DNA of 64,000 nt from Steromphala cineraria (Eukaryota; Mollusca; Gastropoda; Trochida; Trochidae): contig OU744736.1 of assembly GCA_916613615.1 (NCBI GenBank), positions 5,234,330-5,298,329 of the forward strand, given 5' to 3'. This document shows positions 31,489 to 43,987 of the stretch, piece after piece. The notes under the pieces are model-generated. The model did no database searches, was not told the origin of the DNA, and saw only the letters and a program-made list of their open reading frames with translations. The translations under genes were made by a program, and so were the position numbers. Within the stretch, counting starts at the first letter, position 1. The number at the start of each line of letters is the position of its first letter.

Positions 31489-31728
31489 AACCGCGGTCTG
31501 ATTGCAGTCTGATCGCGATCAACTGCATTCAGATTGCAGTTTGATCGCGGTCAACCGCGGTCTGACTACAATCTGATCGCGGTCAACCGCGGTCTGACTG
31601 CAATCTGATCGCGGTCAACTGCAATCAGATTGCAGTTTGATCGCGGTCAACCGCGGTCTGACTGCAATCTGATCGCGATCAACCGTGATCAGATTGCAGG
31701 CAAACTGCGGTCGATCCGATCAGGGGTT
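31489..31728 (+). repeat. GC-rich palindromic satellite, array 1
   Basis: About 240 bp of 32-bp units made of 16-bp halves such as TCTGATCGCGGTCAAC and CGCGGTCTGACTGCAA. Variants swap CAACTGCAATCAGATT for the CCGCGG half. GATCGCGGTCAACCGCGGTC is close to its own reverse complement, so each unit can fold. It is strikingly GC-rich against AT-rich surroundings. A second array with the same units is at 40319-40520. Confidence 0.9.
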
Positions 31729-31729
31729 G

Positions 31730-33150
31730 AGAGTGATTATAGACATTGTCTGCATGTCGGCAGTACAGCATAAGTTTAATCATAATAGATTGAGAAACTC
31801 AAATTTGCCGTATTCGGTCCAAATTGATTTTACTACCTGATTTGTTATTTGTTATTCAAACTTTAACAACGCATACTATTCCTTTGTTCAGATACTTCAT
31901 GTCTTCCTTCTACACTGTCGTAAAACGTATAGCGATTTTTTGCACTGGTTAAAAAATGAAATAATATCCTGTTGCATAAAGTGTAATTTGAATGTACCTT
32001 GCTACGATTTTTTGTAGCGTATGTGTGAAGTTATGAACATCGTTAACTCATCATTACTTATATTCCTCATTCATACAAGAGAGATATATCACTTTATGGT
32101 GTTATGAAAGCCCTTTGACTTCTCTGTAGTTTGTGGGTGTTTAAATTTTAAGACGGCCGAATGAAATCGTGAAGATCTCCATGCCAATACACGTCATAAC
32201 GTTATACACAAGTTTTAATGACAGATGTAAATTGTTAAAGAATTCGTGATATCATATTTGATTTTGTTGAATTTTGGAGACAATAGGAAGAAGGAATAAT
32301 TACTGATCATGATATTCTCGGTTTTTGGACAACACTGGGTAATTTAGACAGGACACAATGGGAGAAAGTAGTATTATTGGTATATGACTGTCATTTTCAA
32401 ATATTTTTTCAAAACTGTACATTTTAATTCTTTGTGTGCACGACCTTTTTTTTAATACATTTGGAGGAAATAAAGATGGCTTATCAATCATCGTGACAAT
32501 CTCACATGCCAGTATGGTAAGGCATAACTGAAACGGTACAACCAGTAGCAGTAGTAATATAAAATGTTTCCATCAAATCAAGTCTAATGGTCTATTTTCA
32601 AGGTATAACTGAAATAGAACAAGAACACATGTGTAATATTGATTATCTGTGATCAGTTTTGCCGATATATGTGCATTAATTTATATGCGAATTGAGAATT
32701 TTGAGAATTTCACCTTCCGGGCCGCATACCTTTAATGAGAAGAGACAACCTCTATGTAGATTTTGTATGAATGTAAATATTACAGTGTTTATGTTTTCAC
32801 GGGTAAGTTTATAATTATGATAACACCCGATAGAAACAGTCAGAGAAAAGTTTATGAATTAATTTTTATGTACAACAGCGACTTCTGACCGATGGTGTCA
32901 TATACCGCATTGATTTTTCAAAAACGTTCATCTTTTACAGGTTTAACAAGTAGTTTATTGGTCGATTCATTCAGTGTTGCTGCCAACTTACCAGTTATCA
33001 GTATGTCAAAAGTCTTGAACTTTAAACTGGTTCAGGTTCATACACGTGGGATCAACAATTTAAGTGGGATCAACCATTTAAGTACGCGGATTAAAAATCG
33101 GCAAAAATCTTGTCGATCCCGCGTGAATGTCACTTCCACTTGTCGAGAAT
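31730..33150. other. Non-coding stretch
   Basis: AT-rich, no gene seen. A tandem 18-mer GTGGGATCAACAATTTAA / GTGGGATCAACCATTTAA lies at about 33046-33082. Confidence 0.35.
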
Positions 33151-33272
33151 AATGCAGAGGAATATATGGATGACAACTTCTTTGGTCATTGAATGCAAAG
33201 TTTACAAGAATCTGTGTTGAAAAGCCGCATGCAATGAACAAAGAAGTTGTCATCCATATATTCCTCTGCATT
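33151..33272. mobile_element. MITE family 2, copy B
   Basis: A 122-bp element whose arms at 33151-33190 and 33232-33272 are nearly perfect inverted repeats (AATGCAGAGGAATATATGGA, then TGACAACTTCTTT), with a 41-bp centre. Termini match copy A at 3545-3726, but the centres differ. Confidence 0.75.
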
Positions 33273-33289
33273 ACTGCCATTCCAACTTA

Positions 33290-34240
33290 TATCATGCCTC
33301 TCAAAGAAGTTAATCGAGAACAGTCGATTGGCTTAGAAGGATTAACGCATGGATAATCCCGATCCTCATGAATACAATTGTCGACAGTAACTTGAGTTAC
33401 GAGTTAAAACGAGACGTTTTACTAATTTATTATTAGCTGAAAGAGTATATGTCTTATATTTGTTTTTACGCTGTTAAAGTTGAGTACCATGTTCTATTAT
33501 CCACAGTATACATACCATAGACAAGAGATTTTATCTATTAATGTGGACATTTGTCAAGATTTTGTGCCTTTTAATCTAGCTTTATAATGTTCAGTCCAGA
33601 GTTTTTATGTATTGTTGCCAAAAGCTGCAGATTTATTTCAGGAAAAGGAAAATATTTTTTATGTTAGGTTAAATATATTTCATGGTCAATTTTGTTGTAT
33701 TTATATTTCATATGTCGTAGTCTCTCATAACCCTCATATCAACGGTTGGCTCATATGTTTTTGTTTTTAGCAAAATATATATGTATGTAATTCATAAGAT
33801 GCTAATACTGTTTTAATTTGTTTTATCTATTTGTAAATGTTCTATGTAACCCAGCACGTGACTTATTTTCTCTCTCTCTCTCTCTCTGTTGATCGGACCT
33901 GTTCGTTTCATTCAAGGACATTTGAACTTGATTTGGAGAACTCAGCAGCTTCATCTCGTTTACTTTAGGGTGGGAGATTGCCCCTATTTTCCTCTTTATT
34001 GTGTATTGCTTTGCCTACATACCTGATACAAAGGCCGCCGCCATTACTTCGTTAATTAACCCTTGACCCGATTTACTACCCAACATCTCGCTGTCCTACC
34101 GTCTCGCTCTAGGAGACAAATTACCACAAGAAAGGACTTCCGGTTATGTAAAGGGCCATAAAGTCCCGATTGTTTCAGGAAGATTAAAAAGGAATCGAAG
34201 TATAGTATGTTTTAACGTGTGATGTGTCATTTTGCTGCAC
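33290..34240. other. Non-coding stretch with a (CT)n microsatellite
   Basis: No gene seen. A perfect (TC)n run occupies about 33869-33887. Confidence 0.4.
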
Positions 34241-34362
34241 TGATTTAATTGGGGGAGGGAGAGGAGAACACTGTTAAACATCCATTATTCAGTGTCGCCT
34301 ACAGCTCGGCTGTACAATCTGAACGCACATACATCTGTAGATTCAAAGTCGGAAACATCAAA

Positions 34363-34446
34363 GTCCTATTCAGCGATCAAAGCGGTATATCACATACCCA
34401 TTTCATATCAACGCCGGTGACCGGATTGGTGGTATTTATTGTCTGA
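34363..34446 (+). other. Coding-like repeat pair, member 1
   Basis: The translation from here contains SDQSGISHTHFIS and TPVTG and stops with TGA after 27 codons. Member 2 at 35749-35832 aligns without gaps, reading TDESGISHDHFML and PPVTS, with TGA at the same codon. About half the residues are identical. Either a pair of decayed terminal exons or a repeat that is open by chance; no splice acceptor is convincing. Confidence 0.25.
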
Positions 34447-34449
34447 TAT

Positions 34450-35748
34450 TGCTAAAGAGGTTATGTAATGTATTTTTTCCAGGAATGATAGATCGTTATT
34501 GCCAGTACCGTTATCTATGGGAATGAGCGGTTTTAGAGCGCAGCCGAAATTACCAGGCGAACACTTTGAAAATTCATTAGAGCGTGACCAGGCCTGTCGC
34601 CACTTGCGTATCTACCATAATGTCCGGAGATAAACCCCCTTAAAACCTAAACCATTTATGTGTTAAATTCTGATTTATAAAAACATCTAAGAAATACGCT
34701 AAACTCGAACTTTATAAAACGGTGAGTCAATTTTGTTTGCGGATTCGCTTTGATGGATGTGACTGTACCATTATGCGGAATGTGATTATCCCAAATATAA
34801 CATTGTTGCATTTTCAATACGAATCGAAACCTTATATATCATAAATATATCAATCACTGGTAACAATAATGTATGTTTAATTATTCTATTCTTGACATGT
34901 GTTGTAAAAATACGGATATTGATCATAACTTACTATAGATTATTCACTGTGGCGTCTATATTTTTCATAAAAATAAAGATATCATAATAAATAACATTTA
35001 ACCGTCCACACTTTTTCTTTTCATTCATATCACCATGGTACAATTATCCACCGTCTAATGGCTCTTTAGAATAAATCTTTATTTTGCAGTAAACTCACAA
35101 AAATGTAACATTATTTAGGTATTCGTTTGTAGAAAATATTCGGTTTGGTCACTGAAAATATAAACAATTTGTTATTTTTCACCGTCAGAAAAAACAGTCA
35201 GTGTATGTTATGTAAGATTCAGCAAACAACAGACCATCAGATTGTCACTTTAAACAGACAAGTCTAGCCACAACGGTGCCAACATAACAAGGAAATTTTA
35301 TCAAGATGAAGCCTTGTTGCGTCATTTATAGGGTTTTGAAATATACAATGCGACATGTTTATACAATTAAAAATTAGCTTGAATAAACTATTATTGAGCC
35401 GTCGGATATCTATGCTTTCGGAATATATAAAACTTGAATGTATTTTGTAACTATTTGTATGTAAAATGAACGATGAAAAGGGTGTCATTACACGTTGAAA
35501 CTCCTCCCCTTCTCCTACGTCATAGAAGGTAGATACGCTCGTGACACGCTTCAGTGACCACAGATTCTGTTCGCCGCGGCTAATTAGGCAGTGTATTTAA
35601 AAAGCTGTATTTAGGCAGGTTACCGTCGTTCTTTCGAAAATTCAAAGTTGAATATAATTCAAATTGCAAGCCCCTTTTCATGAATCCCCAAAGTGGCTAC
35701 AGACCATTTTAGTCCTCCTTAACGATAAGAACTGATGAGGGATACACA
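34450..35748. other. Non-coding stretch
   Basis: No gene recognised. Only short frames and a few T-rich runs occur. Confidence 0.35.
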
Positions 35749-35832
35749 TTCCTAATCACTGATGAAAGTGGTATATCACATGATCATTTTATGTTACCGC
35801 CGGTGACCAGTTTGTCGGTATGTATTGCGTGA
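35749..35832 (+). other. Coding-like repeat pair, member 2
   Basis: See 34363-34446. Nucleotide identity is strongest over GGTATATCACAT and CGCCGGTGACC, so a non-coding dispersed repeat is at least as likely as an exon. Confidence 0.25.
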
Positions 35833-37727
35833 CAATGGCGTCATCCCTTTGTCTTGTATGTTGTGTCATATATTTAGACTGCTTCAATAAAAAATAATGT
35901 CTTTTGACCTCAGGCGATCATTCATTGATATACTTTTTAAAAAGGATGAGTTAGTGTCAGGATTAATTGTGCAAACACTAAACGACGACAGCTTCTGGTA
36001 CTGGGCAAAAAGGTTTTACTGAACACTTCTCATATTTGATAAAACCTAAATTAGGAGTCATCTATGACGTTGAAAGAGATTATCATAATACGTTAGACAA
36101 TAATAGATAGTAAGAATATGACATTAACGACTTATCTATTATTCTATTTTTTTTTGCATTAAATTACAAACTATCCACTGAAAAAAAATATAAATAATGT
36201 AATAATAATTTTTTATATCAAAAAGCAAGAGTCTGATATCTAATAATTCCTAAATTTGATGATAATCATGTTTCTGAATAACATGAACCCGTAATGTAGC
36301 ATAGCGACACAAACAGTGGTATATTAAAATTCAGTTATTGAAACAGTGTCAATTGTTCAATAGCAGCATTTACAGGAAATTAATACAGCCAAATGTTAAT
36401 TCATGACATATTTACATTCAATCATTTCTTATGTTTTCCCGAAATGTTCACTAGAATTCCAACCAATCCCGATGTTATGTACCTACGAGACGAGTGACAC
36501 ATGAATAAACTCGTCGGTCTGTCCCTTCTAAGTAAATCCTGATTCACCGAGGGAGCGAGCTAATCACCGAGACATACACATGTACACCTGTTGTATGTAC
36601 ACACAGACAGACAGAATATTTGTGTCTCACTTCTTTACACAACCAATCTATCAGCACGAATAATTACCACCTGCAGTCGTTTTTTAGATTGTTATATTAT
36701 TGTGCCAACACCCCAATCTCCCGGAAACACTAAGTCTTCATCTCGAAAATTAAAGGAAACTCTTTTGAAAGTTCTAATAACCATAAACATATTTTTTTCT
36801 ATTTCTTTGGAATATATGAAAGTCTGATTACAATATTGTATTGTGCGTCAAAGGTCGCTACTCAAATATGTTCAGTTAGTCGCATACCGTTTTGTCGAAT
36901 TTATAGTTTTAGGATAGAAAAATCCATTCGACGGATCGGTACTGTAGCCTACTTCATTTATTAACTTAGATTCTCCCAGTGTCTCTTGCTCGTCAAACTT
37001 CGAATGATCGTCACAAAATCACCAAAGCGTTATTCGACGGATAGGTACAGAATCAGTTTTGAAAATTCGACGGATCAGACTGTAATTGTTCAGTTTGGTA
37101 ATGGAAGCCACTTTTGATGGGTCGCTTAGACTTGTCTGGCCACAAACCAGTGAATGCATGACTACACACGCCCCCTTTTTGTGACCGGGCGTCATTAACA
37201 GAATCAGTCTCGTTATCTATACATCTATCGTAACAATATCACAGAAAAATAATGCAATAAATAACGATTTTCAGAAAATGATTCCACTCAGTTAGATAAA
37301 TCATTTGACGATGTAACACTACTAAGCATTTGGTGTAAAAGGGATATCAACGGTAATTAAACAATTGTTTAGGCGGTATATCAGTTGCGTTACTTTCTAT
37401 GTTTATTGTGTCACAACCGCGCAAGTTTTATGGCCCCTAACCCAGGTGGGTTTTTCACAGCCGATAATTACGCTGTCTTAATGAAAGGCCAATTAAAGGT
37501 GTTTATTTGACAAATTAACAAAAATCAATTTCCTTTTTTATTTTTTGAAAAATCGAAAAGTGGTAAAGTCGAGGTTAGTGGATGTTTAACTTAACGATTG
37601 ACATGCAAAGTTCATTTACGGTAACTAATATGCTCACATGGCAATTTAAAGCACGATTTTCTTACTGAAATAAAAGGGATCTTACGAAAAGATAAATACG
37701 TGTTAACAATGGCTAAACAAATAGAGA
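35833..37727. other. Non-coding stretch with a triplicated ATTCGACGGAT motif
   Basis: No gene seen. ATTCGACGGATCGGTACT (36926-36943), ATTCGACGGATAGGTACA (37032-37049) and ATTCGACGGATCAGAC (37065-37080) are spaced over 155 bp. CAGACAGACAGA occurs near 36605. Confidence 0.4.
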
Positions 37728-38099
37728 TTATTACCCTCGGAACTGTGTCATATGACTTTTACGAAACGAGTGTGAATTTTTGTATTACCCGAGCGAGAGC
37801 GAGGGTTATACACAAATTTGCACGAGTTTCGTAAAAGTCATATGACACACTTCCGAGGGTAATAATTTCTTTATTACCGATTCTATTCCATTTTATCATC
37901 TAAAAATATCCAAGAAACGGGCCGCTTCCGTTGCGACGGCCGACTACGATGACGTCACGAACAATGATGTTATGACGTCCCAGGCGAAAAAATACGGGAA
38001 CTCGCGCTACAACAATCGTTGCTAGGACAAATTGATATGTGCACTAGTGCTCATTTTGAAAATACGTCACCACTTATTTCCAACCGTATGGGTAATAAT
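37728..38099 (+). mobile_element. Foldback element, 372 bp
   Basis: Palindrome at 37728-37867 opens with TTATTACCCTCGGAA and closes with TTCCGAGGGTAATAA, with CATATGACTTTTACGAAACG in the arms and CCCGAGCGAGAGCGAGGG near the axis. TTTATTACC follows at 37870-37878, then TGACGTCA (37950-37957) and TGACGTCC (37973-37980). GGGTAATAAT near 38090-38099 may be the right terminus. The architecture matches 9070-9436 and 56521-57511. Confidence 0.6.
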
Positions 38100-39538
38100 A
38101 CTTTGTATCAATAAAAATAGTTCTAAAACGAATGCACAATGTTCGGTTAAGTCATGTGAGCCGATTTCCCTTCGAGCGGCCACATTGTATTCCATAATGT
38201 TCACATTAAAGTGGCCGCTCGAATGTTCAAGTTCAAGGGATCTGACTGATACGGCGAAACACAGTGTGTTATAAACATCCAACAAGCAGGTTAATTTCGA
38301 ATATGGTATAACTACTGGGTCACTAATTCATCAAACCGTTTAGATACCTTTGAATGAGGCACCATTTTGACAATAAAAATTATCGACACACACAAATATT
38401 CCAGTGCACATATTGTATTATGTATATGTATTATGTGTTATGATAGTGTGAGACAAGAAGTATTGCTAGCGTATCTCATTCCTACAGTTTAGTATCTAAT
38501 TCAACGCCGCTTCAATTCATATTTCTCAAATCTGGATGAAAAACAAATATCAAACTCAATGAATATATTGTATAATTTCTGCCATATATTTTATGTAGCG
38601 TATGAAACTTTATGTTGTTCTGTTAGTGAACGTCACCCATTATTATTTTTGCAAATATATCTTGGAACCGCCTTAGCATAACTTGTTGGCCAAACCGATT
38701 CATTTATCTTTAATGAAATGAATATGTTTAAACCAAATCAATGAAATCAAAAATGAAAAGAACAATATAATGTGTTTAAAACATCAAATCAGTGAATACA
38801 TTATGAAAAGTGTCATGTTGTTGGGTATGCCAAATGAGGAAGAGGGATGCAGCTCTAAATTAAATTTTTGTCGAAGATACGTTTTGGCAGTGGTTCAAAC
38901 CAAGTATCGATTGTAATATTGTAATGATTAGTACCAGGATCAGCACCTACATATAATTGACCGAAATATGTGTAATAACTTGAGGGAATTGAATGTAATT
39001 GAAAAATTAGTTCATTGTCCATTGTTATCTGAAAACCAGTATAGTATGATTTAATATTGGTGTAAGCTTTTCGTGTGTGATTATGATATTTTACGTATTT
39101 GTTATGAGTATCTGTAAAAGAAGTTGAAAATTTAACCTGTTCAGATTCCCACGTTTCAGGTTAAACGTATACTGTTATTGTCATTAATTTCATTTAAGTA
39201 TGATTTTAGATTGAATAGATTATTCGTCAGTGTTAAAACAATAGGCTTTCTTATAAACAGTTAAATATGGGGTCTCTGAAAAACCAAATGATTATTACCG
39301 TATCACCCAGTTAAATATCTTGCTCATTGCGTAATAATACTTTTGTTTAATGTTCACTGTAATATTATTCACGCAAATCTATTACATATCATTACATGAA
39401 CTATGTATAGAAAAACCTACACTTTGTCTACTCAACAGTTCTTATAATCAGTAGAAACTGAAAATATAATGAAATAAATATTGCTCATCTCAAATAACCA
39501 ATGTGTACAGATGAAATTGTAGACGAATTATTCTTTAT
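38100..39538. other. Non-coding stretch with a 13-bp GC-rich hairpin
   Basis: No gene seen. TTCGAGCGGCCAC (38171-38183) and GTGGCCGCTCGAA (38211-38223) form a perfect stem with a 27-bp loop. The rest is AT-rich. Confidence 0.4.
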
Positions 39539-39902
39539 ATTAAAGTGGCAGTAGCACGTTCTTTCTTGAAGAAAACCAATATAAATTTGTCACTGATAAT
39601 TGAATGTTAATGATTAATGTATTATGTTGATAAGGTCAAAAATCTTATTACACAATCATCCATTGTAAGAAAATAAATTATAAAGTTTCACATAAAGACC
39701 ATTGGCGGTCATTTTTGTATGAACAACTTTAACTCATTTTGTGTAAGAAAACAAGAATCCAATGGCTGAACTTTACAAAATATATTTAATTCATTACTGC
39801 TTCATTCAGATAAAATATTTGTCTTTCAATTGGAACCATTTATTTTCATTTTCCTGACATCAGCTTATATTCCTCCAAAAAACGTACTACTGTCCCTTTA
39901 AA
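39539..39902 (-). mobile_element. MITE family 1, reverse copy
   Basis: Termini ATTAAAGTGGCAGTAGCACG and ACTACTGTCCCTTTAAA with the family interior inverted (TTTTCATTTTCCTGACATCA near the right end). About 364 bp, the same length as the 6023 copy. Confidence 0.8.
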
Positions 39903-40318
39903 ATATCCTTTATATGTTAATTCCAGAATACGATTTGACAAACCTTACGCAATTTTTTAAATACTATAATGTTCATTAAAATCACGCTTCACAACACATA
40001 ACCTAGTCTTATTCAATTCGAATTGAGAAAAAGAAAATTATTTGTATTGATTACTGATAATCACTTCTGGTCGTAACAAGTGAAACGGTGATACCGATGT
40101 TGCATATAACTACTACATGTATAGTTTTTACAATTAACATGTTTTATTTGGTCATAAAACATATGCCTTTTCCATACATATGTAAATCAACCATAACATT
40201 GTTTATGCGTTTTCAAATTATAACTGGCGACAAACATATCTGTACAAATTGACTGTCCTCTTTATATCAACTGATGGGCTTTATAGATCAAATTTTCCTT
40301 CTTTCAATGATTCTGAAT
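39903..40318. other. Non-coding stretch
   Basis: AT-rich, nothing recognised. Confidence 0.35.
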
Positions 40319-40520
40319 TGACCACGGTCAAACGCGATCAGAATGCAATCCGATCGCGGTCAACCGCGGTCCGACTGCATTCTGATCGCGGTCAACTGCA
40401 ATCAGATTGCAGTTTGATCGCGGTCAACCGCGGTCTGACTGCAATCTGATCGCGGTCAACCGCGGTCCGACTGCAGTTTGATCGCGGTCAACTGCAATCA
40501 GATTGCAGTTTGATCGCGGT
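40319..40520 (+). repeat. GC-rich palindromic satellite, array 2
   Basis: About 200 bp of the same 16/32-bp units as 31489-31728 (GATCGCGGTCAACCGCGG, TCCGACTGCA, CAACTGCAATCAGATTGCAG). A frame reading through it is an artefact of the repeat. Flanks differ from those of array 1. Confidence 0.9.
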
Positions 40521-41639
40521 AGGTACCGGTAAAGATATCTGCAACCGTCTGTACTTATGTTATTCCAGGGTGTTTATTTAATGAACATTTAAAGCTTAAA
40601 AAACGTATTTTCTATTTGCGGAATCATGTTTTCAACCACATTAGGGATCGTCAATATAGTATTGATGTGCGAGGCTGAACAGAAAATCGCTTAACGTTGG
40701 TACTATATAAACTCATGTTTAACAATCTAATGAATTTCGTTTGCTTCCTGTGTAATGGAATTTTATAACTTTGTGTATACATATCCACTTTTCTTTGATT
40801 AAATATAGAGATTTAGATTATGGACAGACATGAAGGTTCTAGTTTTTCCTGGTTTAAGAAAACGACTTTTCACATGCAACGACTGAGAGAAGGTTGTCTG
40901 TCAATTGTCTCTGTCACTGACCATTCTTGGTGGTTTCGCAATAGACAGAAACTTAGTACAAGTATGTAAAATGCATGAAGTTATTTCTTAGTAGCATTCA
41001 TTGATAACTCAGCTGATGTAATGTTGGTTCAATATTAATCATAATGCCATTTCCCTTTTTGGAAACATTGGAAAGGACATTTTAATCTTACAAATGAATA
41101 TCCCTACATATCGATTTAAGACATTGTGATTGCATTAGTTCCAATTTGAATTCAGCAATATTTGATATTTTTATATTTCAATAGTTTGTAAACTATTTGG
41201 ACACAATACAAAATAATAAGTTTAAGAAAATTGACAAAACTGCTCATGATTGCATTGTGTAATCAAAACGTTTTCCACCTCTCAGGAAACTGGATAAAAA
41301 GATATGATATTTTTTTGGATATGATAATGATATTTTATCTTTATTTAGAAAACGATGCTTTATTTATGTAAGAATATTTCAATTTCATTTAATAAAGACT
41401 TGACATGACTTGAAGTGTAAAGTAGTTGATGCAAAGTTGAATATTTATATACATGTACATTATACCTTTACCAAATGGGATTTTCAGTAAGTAAGTATAT
41501 AAAGTAAAGTAAAGTTAGTTGCAAGTAAAGGATTAAACCTTAACAACAAAATAATGAAAGTTTAATTTGAAAATTAAAATGACATAAAACATGAAGACGT
41601 TATATCTAAGACGCTGCTAAATATAAAGTCAAATATTGT
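40521..41639. other. Non-coding stretch
   Basis: AT-rich; short AAAGT-rich repeats near 41495-41530. No gene recognised. Confidence 0.35.
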
Positions 41640-41947
41640 TTCTGAAATGTGAAGTACAGCTAAAAGACCACACATCCATGATGCCAAGTACTTCTCCAAT
41701 GGTAAGCACAAAGCCAAACTTAAAATGACAGCAAATTGAAGATTGAAAATAAAGAAATATCAAGGTAAGAGAAACAATATAACAGAAATTAGATAATAAC
41801 ATTATTGAAGAAATATAACAGGAAGAATACAACAAATACATGAATTGAAATTTACCTACGAAACCAAACCTCCACAATGGTCACCCCAGATCTCAAAGGT
41901 TAGAGTAGTGCAGCCTGAAATCAGGAAGCTATATTTCACTGTGTCCA

Positions 41948-42760
41948 TTACCTTTCTTTATATGATGATTTCTTCATGCCTGGGATGAGCCTTGTCGCTG
42001 GAGGCTGAACGTTTTCAATATCATGAATGTCCTTCTTCTTGTAAGGGCTCCAGATGGCTTTGGCATATTTTAAGTGCCGCCTCACTAATGATTTATACAG
42101 TATTAGCAACATCTTATTGTCCATGAATTGAAATGAGCGTCTAATTATTCCGACTATGAAGTTCGTCTTGTTGATTTTCTGTGACATATGTTGCTTGAAG
42201 TTAAGTTCGTCATCAATTAGAACGCCAACATCCGTTTCAGCATTGCTGATTTCCATATATCTGGACTCGGGTCTCATCCTATATGGTTCTGTGAACTTAT
42301 CTTTCCCTACAGTCGTTGTCTTACACTTGTCTGTGTGAAACCTTAACTTCCATTCATCTGACCATATTGACATATTGTTTACATCCTGTTGCAGATAGTG
42401 ACTATCCTTTATCCTTTCAGAGATTTCTCTGTAAGTTTTTGTGTCATCAGCATATGGAAGGTCATTAATAAATAGTACAAAAAGCAGCTGTCCAAGTACC
42501 GATACCTGTGGAATTCCACTCGTGACTGGCTTGTTATCTGATGATACCCCTCCAACAATAACTTTTTGAGTTTTGCTACTTAAGAAATGTCCAATCCAGT
42601 CTATATATGTCTCACCAAATCTAAATGTCCTTAATCTAAGGAGCAGGTGTCTATGTGATACCTTATCAAAAACTTTCATGAAGAACAGTACGCCACATCT
42701 ATAGTACCTTCCTTTTTAAGGATGATTGTCCAGTGTTCCATCACATCTAGTAGTTGTAGT
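41948..42760 (-). pseudogene. LINE RT catalytic half, broken
   Basis: Contains LLDVMEHWTIILKKEGTIDV, a frame change, KVFDKVSHRHLLLRL, SGIPQVSVLGQLLFVLFIND, and YADDTK, then the thumb region (LGVLIDDELNF-type phrase, RSFQFMDNKMLLILYKSLVR). About ten residues between INDLP and YADD are missing and PQGSVLGP reads PQVSVLGQ. The YADD catalytic pair is retained, but the protein could not work. Confidence 0.7.
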
Positions 42761-42769
42761 AACATTAAA

Positions 42770-43987
42770 CGTCCAGATATGAATTCATACTATTTATCAC
42801 TAAATAAGTTGTTTTATCTCGACTTGCACAGCAATGTCGGCTTACCATTGGTCAAAACCGGTCACGTGCCGTAGGTATATTAATCTATGTTAAACTGGGC
42901 CACGCGCTCCCCTAGTAACAAGCAACGACGGAGTCAAGAGTTATCTCCCTTGCCGTTTGTTCGGTAAACAAAGGCTACGCTACGCTCGATTGCTGTGATG
43001 TATGCTTGGTGAATTCCCTACATGCTAAAGTCATCTTTATGTAATAACTTTAAAGGTATAAGTAAAATGTTCTTCAAATTAAAGTTTGGTACTGCTAAAG
43101 TACATAAGCAAGTCATACGGCATCTCAACGGCATTTTGACCCGCTCACTTGCATCTTCCTACGCAGAACCTAAAATGCCAGTTTCCGAACTGTCATTTTA
43201 TGCCTTGCAGCAGAGACTTTACTTTTCTGGGCTGCTATAGTGCCCCTACAGACTAGAGAGCAAGCACAGAAAACTCAAGGTTATGCAGCAAGGCATAAAA
43301 CTGACAGTTTGGAAACTGGCGTTTTAGGTTTTGTGTAGAAAGAGGGCTCACTCACAGAAAGGTTGGCTTTCGGCAAGCTCAAGATTCAAATCCCGCTTCT
43401 TCTATGAACATCAGTTACGTCACCGCTATTTGTTTATTGTACTCTCAAACCAACCCGTACATTCTGCTATGATGCCTGTCTTATCTATAACTCCAACGCT
43501 ATCAAACTCGCTCGGCCCTACTCGACAGTCCGCCATGACAGTAATGGGGCTCCTACGACCACTTCAAATCGAAAGCGGTGCGAATGCATGAGGTCACATG
43601 ACCAAACAATCAAAATATAGGAATGCCGGCATTGCTTGGTATTTTGATTTTTTTTCGTTAATCCTAAATTTCCATCTAGTACCGTCCGCTCTGCTTTGGT
43701 ACAAACCATACTTTTAGTCATTTAACACGATGGTTTAAAAATTATATTTGTAAATACCTAAATAAAAGAGTAACACTGATCTGAGCAGACGCCATTTTGG
43801 CCAATCTCATCTTTCAAGCCAATTTTAAAGCATTTAGAAAAGGTGCTCGTCGAGATAAATTCGTAAACATGTGTCCACGAGTTTGATATGGAGATTTATC
43901 ATGTGTCCGAGTTAAAGAACTTCGTTCTCGTTTGATATTTAACTCGGACACATGATAAATCTCCATATCAAACTCGCAAACACATGG
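42770..43987. mobile_element. 1.2-kb hairpin element nested in the LINE RT
   Basis: It interrupts the RT frame between the NHNERF region (ending about 43988) and LLDVMEHW (starting about 42760). One end is a palindrome at 43866-43987 with 39-bp perfect arms (43878-43916 and 43938-43976; TTTGATATGGAGATTTATCA). Inside is a second inverted repeat, about 43168-43212 with 43288-43330 (GCCAGTTTCCGAACTGTCA-type arms). Short frames here match no family. Confidence 0.6.

Noticed and set aside
40249..40449. 66-codon frame with repeated RSR/SDRG-like phrases
   Set aside because: It reads through the GATCGCGGTCAACC satellite; the repetition is in the DNA and no protein family is indicated.
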